This document shows positions 52,183-61,022 of a stretch of 64,000 nucleotides of DNA, in pieces. The notes below the pieces were generated by a model. It worked only from the letters and a program-made list of their open reading frames with translations, made no database searches and was not told the origin of the DNA. A program made the translations under genes and the position numbers. Source of the stretch: Coriobacteriaceae bacterium (lineage in GTDB: Bacteria; Actinomycetota; Coriobacteriia; Coriobacteriales; Coriobacteriaceae); contig DAJPFV010000001.1 in assembly GCA_025993015.1 (NCBI GenBank), positions 1,922,001-1,986,000 of the forward strand. The letters are read 5' to 3'. Positions within the stretch are counted from its first letter, which is position 1. Each line of letters begins with the position of its first letter.

Positions 52183-54765
52183 GTGTCTGATCAACAGCAA
52201 GAAAACGAAATAACGACGACGCAAGCCGCTCCCGCTGCACCGGTTGCGTCGGACCAGGTCGCGGCGCCCGCGCAAGCCTCGGCTCCTGAGACGCCTAAGG
52301 CTGCTTCGACGCCTACGCCTGTAGCGGCTGAGAAGGCCGTGTCTGCAACTGGTGAGGAGGCTGCTCCGGCAAAGCCCAAGCGTACGCGCCGCGCGGCCAA
52401 GCCTGCCGATGACGGCGAGGAGGTCACCAAGCCCAAGCGCCGTACCACGCGCACGACGCGCGCCAAGCGTACCGCTGCAGCTGACTCCTCGGCGCCGATT
52501 TCCGATGAGGTCGCGCAGGCACGTGCGTTGGCGCAGATTAGCGAGGCTCAGGTGGTGCGCGCCCGCCGTCGTGCTGCCGAGCGTGAGGCCGCGGCTCTGA
52601 CCGAGCTTGCAGCTCCGTTTGTGCCCGAGACGCCTGCCGCCACCGAGACCCCTGTCGCCGACCAGCCAACCGAGAAGCCGGTACCGCGCACACGCCGTCG
52701 CACGGCTGCTAAGGCCGAGCAGGTTGCCGATCAGGTAACCCCCGAGCTCGCTGAGGCTTCGGTCCGTTCCGCGGCAGGGGAGGGCACATCGCCTGTTGAG
52801 CCCGCTGCGCCTGTCGAGGCCAGCGAAGTTCCCGTTGTCGATCCGGCTTTGCGCCCGCACCGTCGCGGTCGCAAGCCCAAGGCTTTCGTCGAGGCCGAGA
52901 AGGCCGCAGCCGCAGCCGCCGCCGCTCGGGATGCTGCGGCGACCGCCGAGCCTGCAACCGCTGCCGACGCGCCCGTCCAGGATGCTACGACTTCCGAGGC
53001 CGTTTCTGCCGATGTCGAGCCCGCCGACGTCCGTCCTGGTCGCAGCCATCGTACTGCTGCTAAGCGCACGTCCAAGGCCAAGGCTGCCAAGAAGGGTGCG
53101 TCCGAGGTTTCCGCCGAGACGACCGCCGATGCATCGACTGATGCCGCCGAGCCCCAAGACGTCGAACAGTCTGCGTCCGAGAAGCCCAAGCGCGGTCGCA
53201 AGAAGTCCGCTAAGGCCAAGGCCGTCGAGCAGCATGCCGAGGCCGAGCCGCAGGGCGATTCCAATGCCGAGGCCAGCGATGATGCTTCGGCTAACGAAGA
53301 CGCCTCCGCAACCGATGGCACCGCCCCCGTCGAGACCGAAGAGAGCGCTCGCCCCAACCGCCGTCAGCACAAGCGCAACGACGAGCGTAATGACCGCAAC
53401 GAGCGCAAGGACGAGCGTAACAACGATCGCCGCAACCGTCAGCGCGACCGCAAGCAGCGCAATAAGGAGCGCAATGCCGCTCCGACTGAGCCCACGCTTT
53501 CGCGCGAGGAGCTCGCGGCCATGAAGGTCGCCGAGCTGCGCGAGAAGGCCAAGGAGTTCGAGATCGAGACGACCGGCAAGAAGAAGGCCGAGCTCGTCGA
53601 GGAGATCTACACTACCGCCGCAAAGGCCGAGGGTTTCCGCGATATCAAGGGCATTCTGCAGATTCGCCCAGACAGCTCCGGCATCATCCACGCCCATGGC
53701 TACATGAAGTCCAACGACGACGCCTTCGTGCCCGCATACCTCATCCGTTCCGCGCGTCTGCGCACGGGCGATGTCATCGAGGGCTCGCTGCGTCCTTCGC
53801 GCGGCGGCGACAAGCGCGCCGGCCTCGCCAAGATCACGACCGTCAACGGCATGGATCCTGAGCAGATTCGCAATCGCCCCAAGTTCGGCGACCTCACCCC
53901 GGTCTATCCCAACGAGCCGCTGCGCATGGAGCATGGCAAGGATTCCATTACCGGTCGTGCCATCGACATCGTGTCGCCGATCGGCAAGGGTCAGCGTGGC
54001 CTGATTGTGTCCCCGCCTAAGGCCGGCAAGACGACGATCCTCAAGAAAATCTGCCAGTCTATCTCGATTAACAACCCCGAGGTGCACCTCATCTGCCTGC
54101 TCGTCGACGAGCGCCCCGAAGAGGTCACCGATATGCAGCGTTCCATCAAGGGCGAGGTTGTGGCGTCGACCTTCGATATGCCCGCCGACAACCACACTCG
54201 CGTGGCAGAGCTCGTCATCGAGCGCGCCAAGCGCATCGTGGAACTGGGCGGCGATGTTGTAGTTGTGCTCGACTCCATCACGCGTCTTGCCCGCGCCTAC
54301 AACTTGGCGGCGCCCGCCTCAGGCCGCATCCTTTCGGGCGGCGTTGATTCGGCGGCACTGTATCCGCCCAAGCGTTTTCTGGGTGCAGCCCGCAATATCG
54401 AGAACGGTGGCTCGCTCACCATCCTGGCCTCCGCACTCATCGATACCGGTTCCAAGATGGACGAGGTCATCTTTGAGGAGTTCAAGGGTACCGGCAACAT
54501 GGAGCTCAAGCTCGACCGCGACCTGGCCGATCGCCGCATTTTCCCGGCCATCGACCCTGTTGCCTCGGGTACGCGCAACGAGGACCTGCTGGTCGACGAG
54601 CAGATGCGCCCGTTTGTCTTTGGTCTGCGTCGCATCCTCGCCGGCATGAACAATACCGAGCGCGCGGCCGCATCGTTTATCAAGGGCCTCAAGGGCACCA
54701 ACACCAACCAGGAGTTCCTGGTGCGTTCGGCCAAAAAGCATAGCGACTACGAGCAGACGTTCTAA
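52183..54765 (+). CDS. rho: Transcription termination factor Rho, long actinobacterial form
   Basis: 860 residues, twice the size of E. coli Rho. Residues 1-435 are low-complexity Ala/Glu/Lys/Arg/Pro sequence with SAP-like islands (RTRRRTAAKAEQ) and a run of Asn/Arg/Asp/Lys (RNDRNERKDERNNDRRNRQ). The Rho_N helix bundle (REELAAMKVAELREKAKEF) spans about 440-480, the RNA-binding fold about 485-560, and the hexameric ATPase from about 585 has P-loop SPPKAGKTT near 612 and VVVLDSITRLARAYN. The start is a GTG. Such extensions bind RNA and broaden termination in actinobacteria; the exact role here is inferred. Confidence 0.96.
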   Translation: MSDQQQENEITTTQAAPAAPVASDQVAAPAQASAPETPKAASTPTPVAAEKAVSATGEEAAPAKPKRTRRAAKPADDGEEVTKPKRRTTRTTRAKRTAAADSSAPISDEVAQARALAQISEAQVVRARRRAAEREAAALTELAAPFVPETPAATETPVADQPTEKPVPRTRRRTAAKAEQVADQVTPELAEASVRSAAGEGTSPVEPAAPVEASEVPVVDPALRPHRRGRKPKAFVEAEKAAAAAAAARDAAATAEPATAADAPVQDATTSEAVSADVEPADVRPGRSHRTAAKRTSKAKAAKKGASEVSAETTADASTDAAEPQDVEQSASEKPKRGRKKSAKAKAVEQHAEAEPQGDSNAEASDDASANEDASATDGTAPVETEESARPNRRQHKRNDERNDRNERKDERNNDRRNRQRDRKQRNKERNAAPTEPTLSREELAAMKVAELREKAKEFEIETTGKKKAELVEEIYTTAAKAEGFRDIKGILQIRPDSSGIIHAHGYMKSNDDAFVPAYLIRSARLRTGDVIEGSLRPSRGGDKRAGLAKITTVNGMDPEQIRNRPKFGDLTPVYPNEPLRMEHGKDSITGRAIDIVSPIGKGQRGLIVSPPKAGKTTILKKICQSISINNPEVHLICLLVDERPEEVTDMQRSIKGEVVASTFDMPADNHTRVAELVIERAKRIVELGGDVVVVLDSITRLARAYNLAAPASGRILSGGVDSAALYPPKRFLGAARNIENGGSLTILASALIDTGSKMDEVIFEEFKGTGNMELKLDRDLADRRIFPAIDPVASGTRNEDLLVDEQMRPFVFGLRRILAGMNNTERAAASFIKGLKGTNTNQEFLVRSAKKHSDYEQTF

Positions 54766-54802
54766 GTCGTCAACCGCACGCGGCGTTATTGCCGGCGCGA
54801 TG

Positions 54803-54833
54803 AAGGGTCGGGGCTTGCGCCTCGGCCCTTTTT
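54803..54833 (+). terminator. Terminator of rho
   Basis: AAGGGTCGGGGC and GCCTCGGCCCTT form a stem with two mismatches around TTGC, followed by TTTTT. Confidence 0.8.
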
Positions 54834-54910
54834 ATATCGCCACTCGGCGCCAGTTATCGACCATAAGACTGGCAAGCAGCAGGTTTCCCGTTTCAATCCG
54901 ACATCGTCGC

Positions 54911-54939
54911 TTGCAATCGACAGGGCGGTTTCGCATAAT
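54911..54939 (+). promoter_or_regulatory. Promoter of the membrane protein/VanZ unit
   Basis: TTGCAA, a 17-base spacer and CATAAT form a good sigma-A-type promoter. Confidence 0.7.
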
Positions 54940-54944
54940 AGCTT

Positions 54945-55075
54945 TTAAGCTTCGCGACGGAAAACGCAGATGAAACGAACCATATACCGTTGCTTTGGGG
55001 CATAGCCCCGCTTCATCTTCTCTCGCGCAGCCAACTGAATGATGCGATTTGGGTGCTGGAAGATGGGGAGAGCTC
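54945..55075 (+). other. Structured leader before the 55076 gene
   Basis: AGATGAA (54968) and TTCATCT (55013) close a loop that contains GGGGCATAGCCCC, in a leader of about 130 bases. No known riboswitch class was matched. Confidence 0.35.
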
Positions 55076-56476
55076 ATGGCTTCTTCTGATGCAACACAAC
55101 GAGCAGTCCTTGCCGGACTTTCGTGCGGGATCGGCCTGGCCGCCCCCGTGGTTATGTATGCCGCGACGCTGCCGTTTTCGTCGGTGAACGAGACGGTCGT
55201 GGCGGGTGCGGTTCCCTTCGCCGTGGGCGCGGTGGCGGGCGTGGGTATCTATGCCGCCTCGCTGGGCATCTCCGAGTACCGTGCGCAGCGTGAAGAGCGT
55301 CTGTTCCAGCCCGATGCCATGGGCGGTGCTGCCAATCTCAATCAACATCAAAGTGAGTTCAAGACCGCCTCGATTCCGGCTCAGCAGCAGGATGCGACTC
55401 CTTACGCTGCGGCTTCTGCTTCTCAGGCTCAGGCGGAGCAGTCTACCTCGGCATACCTTTCCGGCCTGACTGGTGCGTTCCAGCGCCGTCATGCCGATGA
55501 TGGTGTCCCTACCATCGCTCGAGCCGCAGATGCTATGGACGAGGCCGAGGCTTGGTCCATGATCGACAGTATGCTCGACGACGATTCGCCGGTGAGCTGC
55601 GACCCTGCACACTCGCGCGACGTCTATCAAGTCGCCATCGACGAGCTTACCAACGGCGGGCAGACCGGCTCCTTCAATCGTGACGACATCGCCGCCGCGG
55701 CGCGCGCCGTGTCGGGCTCCCAGGCCGCCCCTGCGGGCAGCACGGCGGCTTTCGTGGCACTCGTTGCCAACGCGGCAGCCAATAACGCCTACAACGCTAC
55801 CTCGGGCGACGCGAACGCTTCTGCCGATTATTCGTACGTTGATGAAGCCATTACCGCGGACGAGGAGGCCGTTGCCGCCCGCCGTGCCGCCGAGAGCTCG
55901 CTTTGGGGCGCTCCTGCTCAGCAGCAGGCGGCTGAGGCTGCGCCGTACAACGCAAACCTCGCCAGCATGCCTATCATCTCCGGTGCCGCGGACATCGATC
56001 TTGACGACCTCGATGAACCTGCAGCCATCACCGCATCGATTGATGCCCAAGATCGCATCGACACCGGCGACCTTCCGGACGCCTCGCTCGAGGTCGATGT
56101 CCCCATGGCCGATTACTCGGGCCACGAGGACATGTGGGCCGCCGCCACCGCGATTCTGGATGAGATTGACGAGCCCGCTCCTGTTGCAGTCCCCACTCCC
56201 GTCGCTGCCCCTCAGCCTGCTGCTCCCGCCTATGTCGGCCGTCACAGCGCTGTGTTCCCCGAGGATACCGCCCGTATCTCGCGCGAGAGCATCGAGCGGG
56301 CCGAGGCTATTGCCGCCGGCATTATGGAAAATCGTCGTCACGAGCGCGTCAATCAGATCCTCGAGGAAGAGATCGAGCGCCTGCAGTCCTCTACCGCCAA
56401 GCGTACGGGCCGTGCCTATCTGAGCGTTATCGAGGGCGGTACCGCCAGCTTCGCGCCGCTCCGCGCGGAGGCATAA
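55076..56476 (+). CDS. Hypothetical protein with N-terminal membrane hairpin and acidic tail
   Basis: 466 residues. Two hydrophobic segments (AGLSCGIGLAAPVVMYAA, then TVVAGAVPFAVGAVAGVG) form a hairpin near residues 10-60. The rest is rich in Ala, Asp, Glu, Gln and Ser with few predicted folds, plus a charged helix near the C-terminus (ESIERAEAIAAGIMENRRHERV). No family was recognised. The layout suggests a cytoplasmic disordered scaffold held at the membrane. It is in one unit with the VanZ-like gene seven bases downstream. Confidence 0.75.
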   Translation: MASSDATQRAVLAGLSCGIGLAAPVVMYAATLPFSSVNETVVAGAVPFAVGAVAGVGIYAASLGISEYRAQREERLFQPDAMGGAANLNQHQSEFKTASIPAQQQDATPYAAASASQAQAEQSTSAYLSGLTGAFQRRHADDGVPTIARAADAMDEAEAWSMIDSMLDDDSPVSCDPAHSRDVYQVAIDELTNGGQTGSFNRDDIAAAARAVSGSQAAPAGSTAAFVALVANAAANNAYNATSGDANASADYSYVDEAITADEEAVAARRAAESSLWGAPAQQQAAEAAPYNANLASMPIISGAADIDLDDLDEPAAITASIDAQDRIDTGDLPDASLEVDVPMADYSGHEDMWAAATAILDEIDEPAPVAVPTPVAAPQPAAPAYVGRHSAVFPEDTARISRESIERAEAIAAGIMENRRHERVNQILEEEIERLQSSTAKRTGRAYLSVIEGGTASFAPLRAEA

Positions 56477-56483
56477 CTTCTGC

Positions 56484-56933
56484 ATGGTTAAGATGAATCG
56501 AAAATGGGCGGTCGTGACCTGCCTGATGGCGCTCTTGATCTGGGGCAATTCGCTGGTTCCCGGCTCGGGGTCGGGCTCGCTGAGCCTAACGGTCATGGAA
56601 GCTATCCGCGGTTTCCTGCACGGCGTGGGACTTCCATATGAATGGGTGACCAACTTTGTTGTTCGCAAGTGCGCGCATTTTACCGAGTATATGGTGCTCG
56701 GCATCCTGGCAACGCACGCTTTTGATTTTGAGGGCCGGCACACCTTTGACGTGCTGCTGCCCACGGCGGTGTTCCTGCTGCTGATTCCCTCGATCGACGA
56801 GACGATTCAGCTCTTTGTGCCGGGACGCGCCGGCATGATCACCGATGTGATGATCGACTGCTGTGGAGCGGCAATGGGCGTTGTGCTCCGATATCTCTTA
56901 CGGTCGCTGATGTACGCCAAAAAGGCCGCCTAG
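56484..56933 (+). CDS. VanZ-like family protein
   Basis: 149 residues with four hydrophobic segments. The VanZ pattern is seen: KCAHFTEYMVLGILATHAF, then IPSIDETIQLFVPGRAGMITDVMID with conserved Asp/Glu/Gln/Arg. VanZ proteins are linked to lipopeptide or teicoplanin resistance by unknown means; here it is likely a core gene. GGAGG lies in the end of the preceding gene, 13 bases upstream of the ATG. Confidence 0.88.
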   Translation: MVKMNRKWAVVTCLMALLIWGNSLVPGSGSGSLSLTVMEAIRGFLHGVGLPYEWVTNFVVRKCAHFTEYMVLGILATHAFDFEGRHTFDVLLPTAVFLLLIPSIDETIQLFVPGRAGMITDVMIDCCGAAMGVVLRYLLRSLMYAKKAA

Positions 56934-56966
56934 GACGTATTGTTTGGTCCTAGGCGGCCTTTTTTA
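56923..56966. terminator. Terminator of VanZ, overlapping the stop codon
   Basis: AGGCCGCCTAGGAC pairs perfectly with GTCCTAGGCGGCCT, followed by TTTTTT on the plus strand. Confidence 0.9.
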
Positions 56967-57047
56967 TTTGAGGGCTTATATGAGGCGTGGTGGCGTCGTT
57001 CCATTGGTCGGATTTGCTGGGCGCGCCACGCCCCGTGGGTGCGTCTG

Positions 57048-57938
57048 TTACTGAAGCGCCTGTGCGCCCAGGGCAAGGCAACCCATGATGCCCTGCTTGC
57101 CCTCGAGGCTGTTGTTGACAATGTAGGTATCGATGTCGTTGACCTCGGGCGTGACGATATAGCCGTTGAGCATTTCGGCACATTTCTTGCGTGCGAGCGG
57201 CACGATGGGGGTGTGGTCGGCCACGCCGCCGCCGATGATGATCTTTTGCGGCGCGTAGCACAGCGTGTAGGTCATGAGCGCCTGTGCCAGATAGCCGGCG
57301 AGCAGGTCCATGGCCTCCGGGTCATCGGCCATGTCTCCGGCGCTCTTGCCATCCCAGCGCTTTTTAACGCCGGGGCCGGCGATGAGGCCCTCGAGACAGT
57401 TGTCGTGGAAGGGGCAGGCGCTGTGCTCGCCAATGGTGTCGCGCGGGTCGCGCGTGACCAGGATGTGGCCGGCCTCGGGATGCATCATGCCGTGCACGAG
57501 CTTACCGCCCGAGAGCACGCCGGCGCCCACGCCGGTGCCGATGGTCAGGTAGACCACGTCGGTGAGGCCCTTGGCGCAACCAAACGTGACCTCGCCCAGG
57601 CAGGCGACGTTGACGTCGGTATCGTAGCCGCAGGGGATATTGAGCTCGTTTTGGATAGTGCCCAGCAGGTCAAAGTAGCGCCATGCCGTTTTGGGCGTCT
57701 CCAGGATCTTGCCGTATTGGGGCGAGGCAGGGTTGACTGCGGTGGGGCCAAAGGCGCCGATGCCCAGCGCGGCGATGCCCTTGTCGGCAAACCATGCGTT
57801 GACGGCCTCAACGGTCTCCTGCGGGGTCGTGGTCGCGATCTGCTCGCGCTCTAGGACCGTACCGTCCGCATAGCCCGTGGCGCAGACCATCTTGGTGCCA
57901 CCGGCCTCGAGCGCTCCGATAAGCTGCTGCTCTGCCAT
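57048..57938 (-). CDS. ROK family sugar kinase, fructokinase-like
   Basis: 296 residues. ATP site (GALEAGGTKMVCATG), sugar-binding IGAFGPTAV, catalytic TDVNVACLGE with Asp and the zinc cluster HPEAGHI...CPFHDNCLEGL, which is typical of ScrK-like fructokinases. It phosphorylates fructose or a related hexose. It is a lone gene; no sucrose operon is adjacent. A GAGAGAGGAAT ribosome-binding region precedes the ATG. Confidence 0.92.
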   Translation of the reverse strand: MAEQQLIGALEAGGTKMVCATGYADGTVLEREQIATTTPQETVEAVNAWFADKGIAALGIGAFGPTAVNPASPQYGKILETPKTAWRYFDLLGTIQNELNIPCGYDTDVNVACLGEVTFGCAKGLTDVVYLTIGTGVGAGVLSGGKLVHGMMHPEAGHILVTRDPRDTIGEHSACPFHDNCLEGLIAGPGVKKRWDGKSAGDMADDPEAMDLLAGYLAQALMTYTLCYAPQKIIIGGGVADHTPIVPLARKKCAEMLNGYIVTPEVNDIDTYIVNNSLEGKQGIMGCLALGAQALQ

Positions 57939-58013
57939 AGTATTCCTCTCTCTGGGACGAGTTGCTCCGTGACTAAAGTATAGAGCTCTAAACTATTTAA
58001 GAAAGCGCTATAG

Positions 58014-58054
58014 AAAGAAGCCTCGCAACGCGGCGGGCGGTGCGGGGCTTCTTT
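58014..58054 (-). terminator. Terminator of the aminotransferase gene
   Basis: AAGAAGCC and GGCTTCTT close a GC-rich loop with further pairs (CGCA/TGCG). TTCTTTC follows on the minus strand. Confidence 0.75.
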
Positions 58055-58079
58055 GGTTGCTTTAGTTGCCGGGCCGTCC

Positions 58080-59261
58080 TTACCCGCGCGGCTTGATTTT
58101 ATCACGTAGCGACTTGAGGTTCTCCAGCGCCGCGTTAAGCGTCTCGTCTCGCTTGGCAAAGTGGAAACGAATCAGATGGTTGACGGGCTCGCGGAAGAAG
58201 CTCGAGCCGGGCACGGCGCCCACGCCCACCTTAGACGCGAGGTCCTCGCAGAATTCGAGGTCGCTGTCATAGCCAAACTCAGAGATGTCCATCATGACGT
58301 AGTAGGCGCCCTGCGGCACGTTGTGCGTGAGGCCGATGCTGCCGAGTCCCTGACAGAACAGGTCGCGCTTGGCGGTGTAGAGGTCGAGGACCTCCTGGTA
58401 ATAGCTGTCGTCGAAGTTGAGGGCGGTGACGACAGCTTCCTGCAGGGGAGCGGCGGCACCCACGGTGAGGAAGTCGTGGACCTTCTTGATGCGCTCGGTG
58501 ATCTGGGCCGGGGCAATGGTGTAGCCCAGACGCCAGCCGGTGATGGAGTACGTTTTGGACAGCGAGCTGCAGCTGATGGTTCGCTCGAACATGCCGGGCA
58601 GCGTGGCCATATAGACGTGCTCGTGGGGCGCGTAGACGATGTGCTCGTACACCTCGTCGGTGATGCAGTAGGTGTCGTACTTTTTGCAGAGGTCGGCGAT
58701 AAAGGTGAGCTCCTCGCGCGTAAAGACCTTGCCGCAAGGGTTGGAAGGGTTGCACAGGACGATGGCCTTGGGGTCGTTGTCGCGGAAGGCCGCCTCGAGT
58801 GTCTCGCGGTCAAAGTCGAATGTGGGCGGGTTGAGCGGCACGTAGATAGGCTCGGCACCCGAAAGGATCGTGTCGGCGCCGTAGTTCTCGTAGAACGGCG
58901 AGAAGATGACGACCTTGTCTCCGGGGTTCGTAACCGTCATCATGGCGGCCATCATGGCCTCGGTGGAGCCGCAGGTGACTATGATATTCTCGTTGGGGTT
59001 CACCGGCATGCCCATAAAGTGCTCCTGTTTGGCGGCGAGCGCCTCGCGCATGGCCTGGGAGCCCCAGGTGATGGAGTACTGGTGATAGAGCGGCTTGGGG
59101 TCGCTGGCGATGGTGCTCAGGCTATCGAGCAGCTGCGCCGGGGGATCGAAGTCGGGGAAGCCCTGCGACAGGTTGACGGCGCCATACTTGTTGGAGATGC
59201 GCGTCATGCGGCGGATGACGGAATCGGTAAACGTTGCCGTGCGGTTGGAGAGTTCTTTCAT
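58080..59261 (-). CDS. Class I/II pyridoxal-phosphate aminotransferase
   Basis: 393 residues. NLSQGFPDFDPP opens the fold; VTCGSTEAMMAAMM, NPSNPCGKVFTREEL, TDEVYEHI and SSLSKTYSITGWRLGY (PLP Lys) follow in order. The pattern fits the aspartate/methionine/kynurenine aminotransferase branch (YbdL-like). The amino acid served is not determined. ATG 59261 lies behind GAAAGGACCGGC. Confidence 0.92.
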   Translation of the reverse strand: MKELSNRTATFTDSVIRRMTRISNKYGAVNLSQGFPDFDPPAQLLDSLSTIASDPKPLYHQYSITWGSQAMREALAAKQEHFMGMPVNPNENIIVTCGSTEAMMAAMMTVTNPGDKVVIFSPFYENYGADTILSGAEPIYVPLNPPTFDFDRETLEAAFRDNDPKAIVLCNPSNPCGKVFTREELTFIADLCKKYDTYCITDEVYEHIVYAPHEHVYMATLPGMFERTISCSSLSKTYSITGWRLGYTIAPAQITERIKKVHDFLTVGAAAPLQEAVVTALNFDDSYYQEVLDLYTAKRDLFCQGLGSIGLTHNVPQGAYYVMMDISEFGYDSDLEFCEDLASKVGVGAVPGSSFFREPVNHLIRFHFAKRDETLNAALENLKSLRDKIKPRG

Positions 59262-59336
59262 GCCGGTCCTTTCGAGCATTTGCAGTGGGGCAAGTTTACT
59301 CCTATGAAACCGGTGGGATTTGCTCGAAATGGTCTC

Positions 59337-59350
59337 GAAAAACTCTTTTC
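59337..59350. repeat. 14-base direct repeat flanking the IS30 element, left
   Basis: GAAAAACTCTTTTC is repeated at 60988-61001. The two copies lie just outside the inverted repeats of the element, so they look like a target duplication, longer than is usual for IS30. Confidence 0.65.
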
Positions 59351-59577
59351 GGTTGATTTCCGATCTCAGCCGAACACATTAGGCGGACAGGCCGTTCCCG
59401 CAGCTAGCCGAACGCCCCCGAGGCCCCATCCGGGCCCCGGGGGCGCCGTTTTCCCAGTTGAAGGAACGGTGGAGATGTGTTTCGATGGGTCCGGTGGCCA
59501 TGCTCCGCCCTCCGCCCGGCACCTCTTCCCAGACTCAGCCGGACGGTCGGTCCGCCTATTCCTTTTTTCCCTTCAGG

Positions 59578-60870
59578 CTAGGCCAGCGGGGCATCGCCCC
59601 TCTCTGCGCGCGCCCTCTCGATGAGTCCCGGCGTCAGGTCGAGCTCGGCCAGAGGCACATCCTCCACGCCGTAGGCGTCAAGCAGCGCCGCCGCATCGTC
59701 CCCGAGCATCGCCCTGAAGGCGCGCGCGGGCGTCGAGAAGCCGAGCGCGCCGCGGGGCTCGGAGTTCACGTGCGACATGGCGAGCGCCATGTCGGCCGGG
59801 GAGAGCCGGTCGAACCTGAGGCCGGCGCCCTTGGGCAGCAGCTTCCTTATCTCGACGTGGTTGCGCTCGCAGGCGCCCTTCTGGTCGCTCCGCCTGGGGT
59901 CGCAGTAGAACAGCCTCGTCTCGCCGGGCCCCTCGCCGAGGAGGGCCGCGACCGCGGCCTCGTCGGCGAACTCCGCGCCGTTGTCGGTGAGCACGGCGCG
60001 GAACACGCGGCGCGCCCCGTCGGCGCCGAGGACCGCCCGGACGCCCTCCAGGGCGGCCGCGACGCACCCGGCGGTCTTCCCGCCCAGCGGCAGCGCGAGC
60101 TGCAGCCTGCTGGGGCGGTGCAGTAGCGTGAGCAGGCAGGCCGAGTCCTCCCGGGCGCCCTCGACGGTGTCCATCTCCCAGGCCGCGGCGCACGCGTCCT
60201 CCCCGAGGGCGAGGAACGCGGCATACGACCTGCGGGCGGAGTGGCGCGTGGCCGCCCGCCCGGCGGCGCGCCTCCTCGGCCTGTAGCCGACCTTGCGCCT
60301 GAGCTCCATGTTCGTCATGCCGTCGTAGCCCGCCGAGACCCAGCGGTAGATGGTCGAGGGAGACAGGTCCACCGGCCCGCCGTTGCGCGCCGCCATCTGC
60401 TCGGGCGACAGCCCCCGGCGCAGGCAGTCCCTGATGGCCTCCAGCCTCGCCGCCGCGGCGGGCTCGTCGGCGTCGATCCCGCGCCTGGACGAGACGAGCA
60501 CCGAGTCGGCGCACAGCTGCGCGGCCCGGGCCTCGTAGAAGACGTGCGGGCGGCGCTTGCAGCCCACCGCGCGGTAGCGGCCGCACCCGTTGCAGCAGCG
60601 CGGCCACGCCGCCAGGCGCGGGCAGGCCGCCGACAGGTCGGTGCCGGCGTCCACGCGCTCGCCGCGCCTGGGCTTCGGCGCCGTCACGAACCTGTGCGAC
60701 GCCACCTCGGCGCTCACCGTCGAGGGCGACCTGCCCAGCTCCCTCGCGATCTCCCTGCACGAGGCCCCGCGCTCCAGCATCCTCTGGACTGTGTCCCGCT
60801 CGTGCCTCGTGAGCCTTCCGTAGGCCCTCGGGACCGCCCTCGCGGAGCCCCTTTTCTTCTTTCCGGACAT
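59578..60870 (-). CDS. IS30 family transposase
   Basis: 430 residues. The N-terminal helix-turn-helix (GRLTRHERDTVQRML, REIARELGRSPSTVS) binds the ends, a Cys-rich segment follows (CCNGCGRYRAVGC), and the DDE catalytic domain reads WEMDTVEGAR, LTDNGAEFAD and KGACERNHVEIRKL, giving D, D and E with IS30 spacing. It appears intact. The G+C is even higher than that of the host genes. GGACGGCAT precedes ATG 60870. Confidence 0.93.
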   Translation of the reverse strand: MSGKKKRGSARAVPRAYGRLTRHERDTVQRMLERGASCREIARELGRSPSTVSAEVASHRFVTAPKPRRGERVDAGTDLSAACPRLAAWPRCCNGCGRYRAVGCKRRPHVFYEARAAQLCADSVLVSSRRGIDADEPAAAARLEAIRDCLRRGLSPEQMAARNGGPVDLSPSTIYRWVSAGYDGMTNMELRRKVGYRPRRRAAGRAATRHSARRSYAAFLALGEDACAAAWEMDTVEGAREDSACLLTLLHRPSRLQLALPLGGKTAGCVAAALEGVRAVLGADGARRVFRAVLTDNGAEFADEAAVAALLGEGPGETRLFYCDPRRSDQKGACERNHVEIRKLLPKGAGLRFDRLSPADMALAMSHVNSEPRGALGFSTPARAFRAMLGDDAAALLDAYGVEDVPLAELDLTPGLIERARAERGDAPLA

Positions 60871-60922
60871 GCCGTCCTCCGATCTCCCGGGGCCGGCCGG
60901 TCCGGCCCTCAGGGTATCGGGT

Positions 60923-60960
60923 TCCCACATTCATCCGCACATGTGCGGATGAATGTGGGA
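60923..60960. repeat. Perfect 38-base palindrome within the IS30 element
   Basis: The sequence from TCCCACATTCATCCGCACA to its exact complement has no central loop. Its CATCCGCACA half resembles CATCCGAACA of the right inverted repeat, so transposase may bind it. It lies between the right end and the transposase gene, and could block read-in from outside promoters. Confidence 0.75.
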
Positions 60961-60987
60961 GGTGTTCGGATGAAGTCGATAATCAAG

Positions 60988-61001
60988 GAAAAACTCTTTT
61001 C
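60988..61001. repeat. 14-base direct repeat flanking the IS30 element, right
   Basis: Copy of GAAAAACTCTTTTC seen at 59337. Confidence 0.65.
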
Positions 61002-61022
61002 AAAATTCTTGAAAATTGGGGC

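Larger units (their letters stand above)
59352..60987 (-). mobile_element. Complete IS30-family insertion sequence
   Basis: About 1.64 kb. The 26-base terminal inverted repeats (59352-59377 and 60962-60987) match at 20 positions, with an exact CCGAACAC inner block. They enclose one transposase gene and a perfect palindrome (60923-60960). A 14-base direct repeat flanks both ends. It sits just upstream of the tRNA-His/Lys cluster and the aminotransferase promoter. Confidence 0.82.

Noticed and set aside
52075..54195. A 706-codon minus-strand frame opposite rho
   Set aside because: The Gly/Leu-rich translation mirrors the low-complexity rho extension; no domain is seen.
59678..60940. A second long minus-strand frame overlapping the IS30 transposase
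   Set aside because: It is the +1 frame of the same high-G+C gene. The DDE motifs are only in the other frame.
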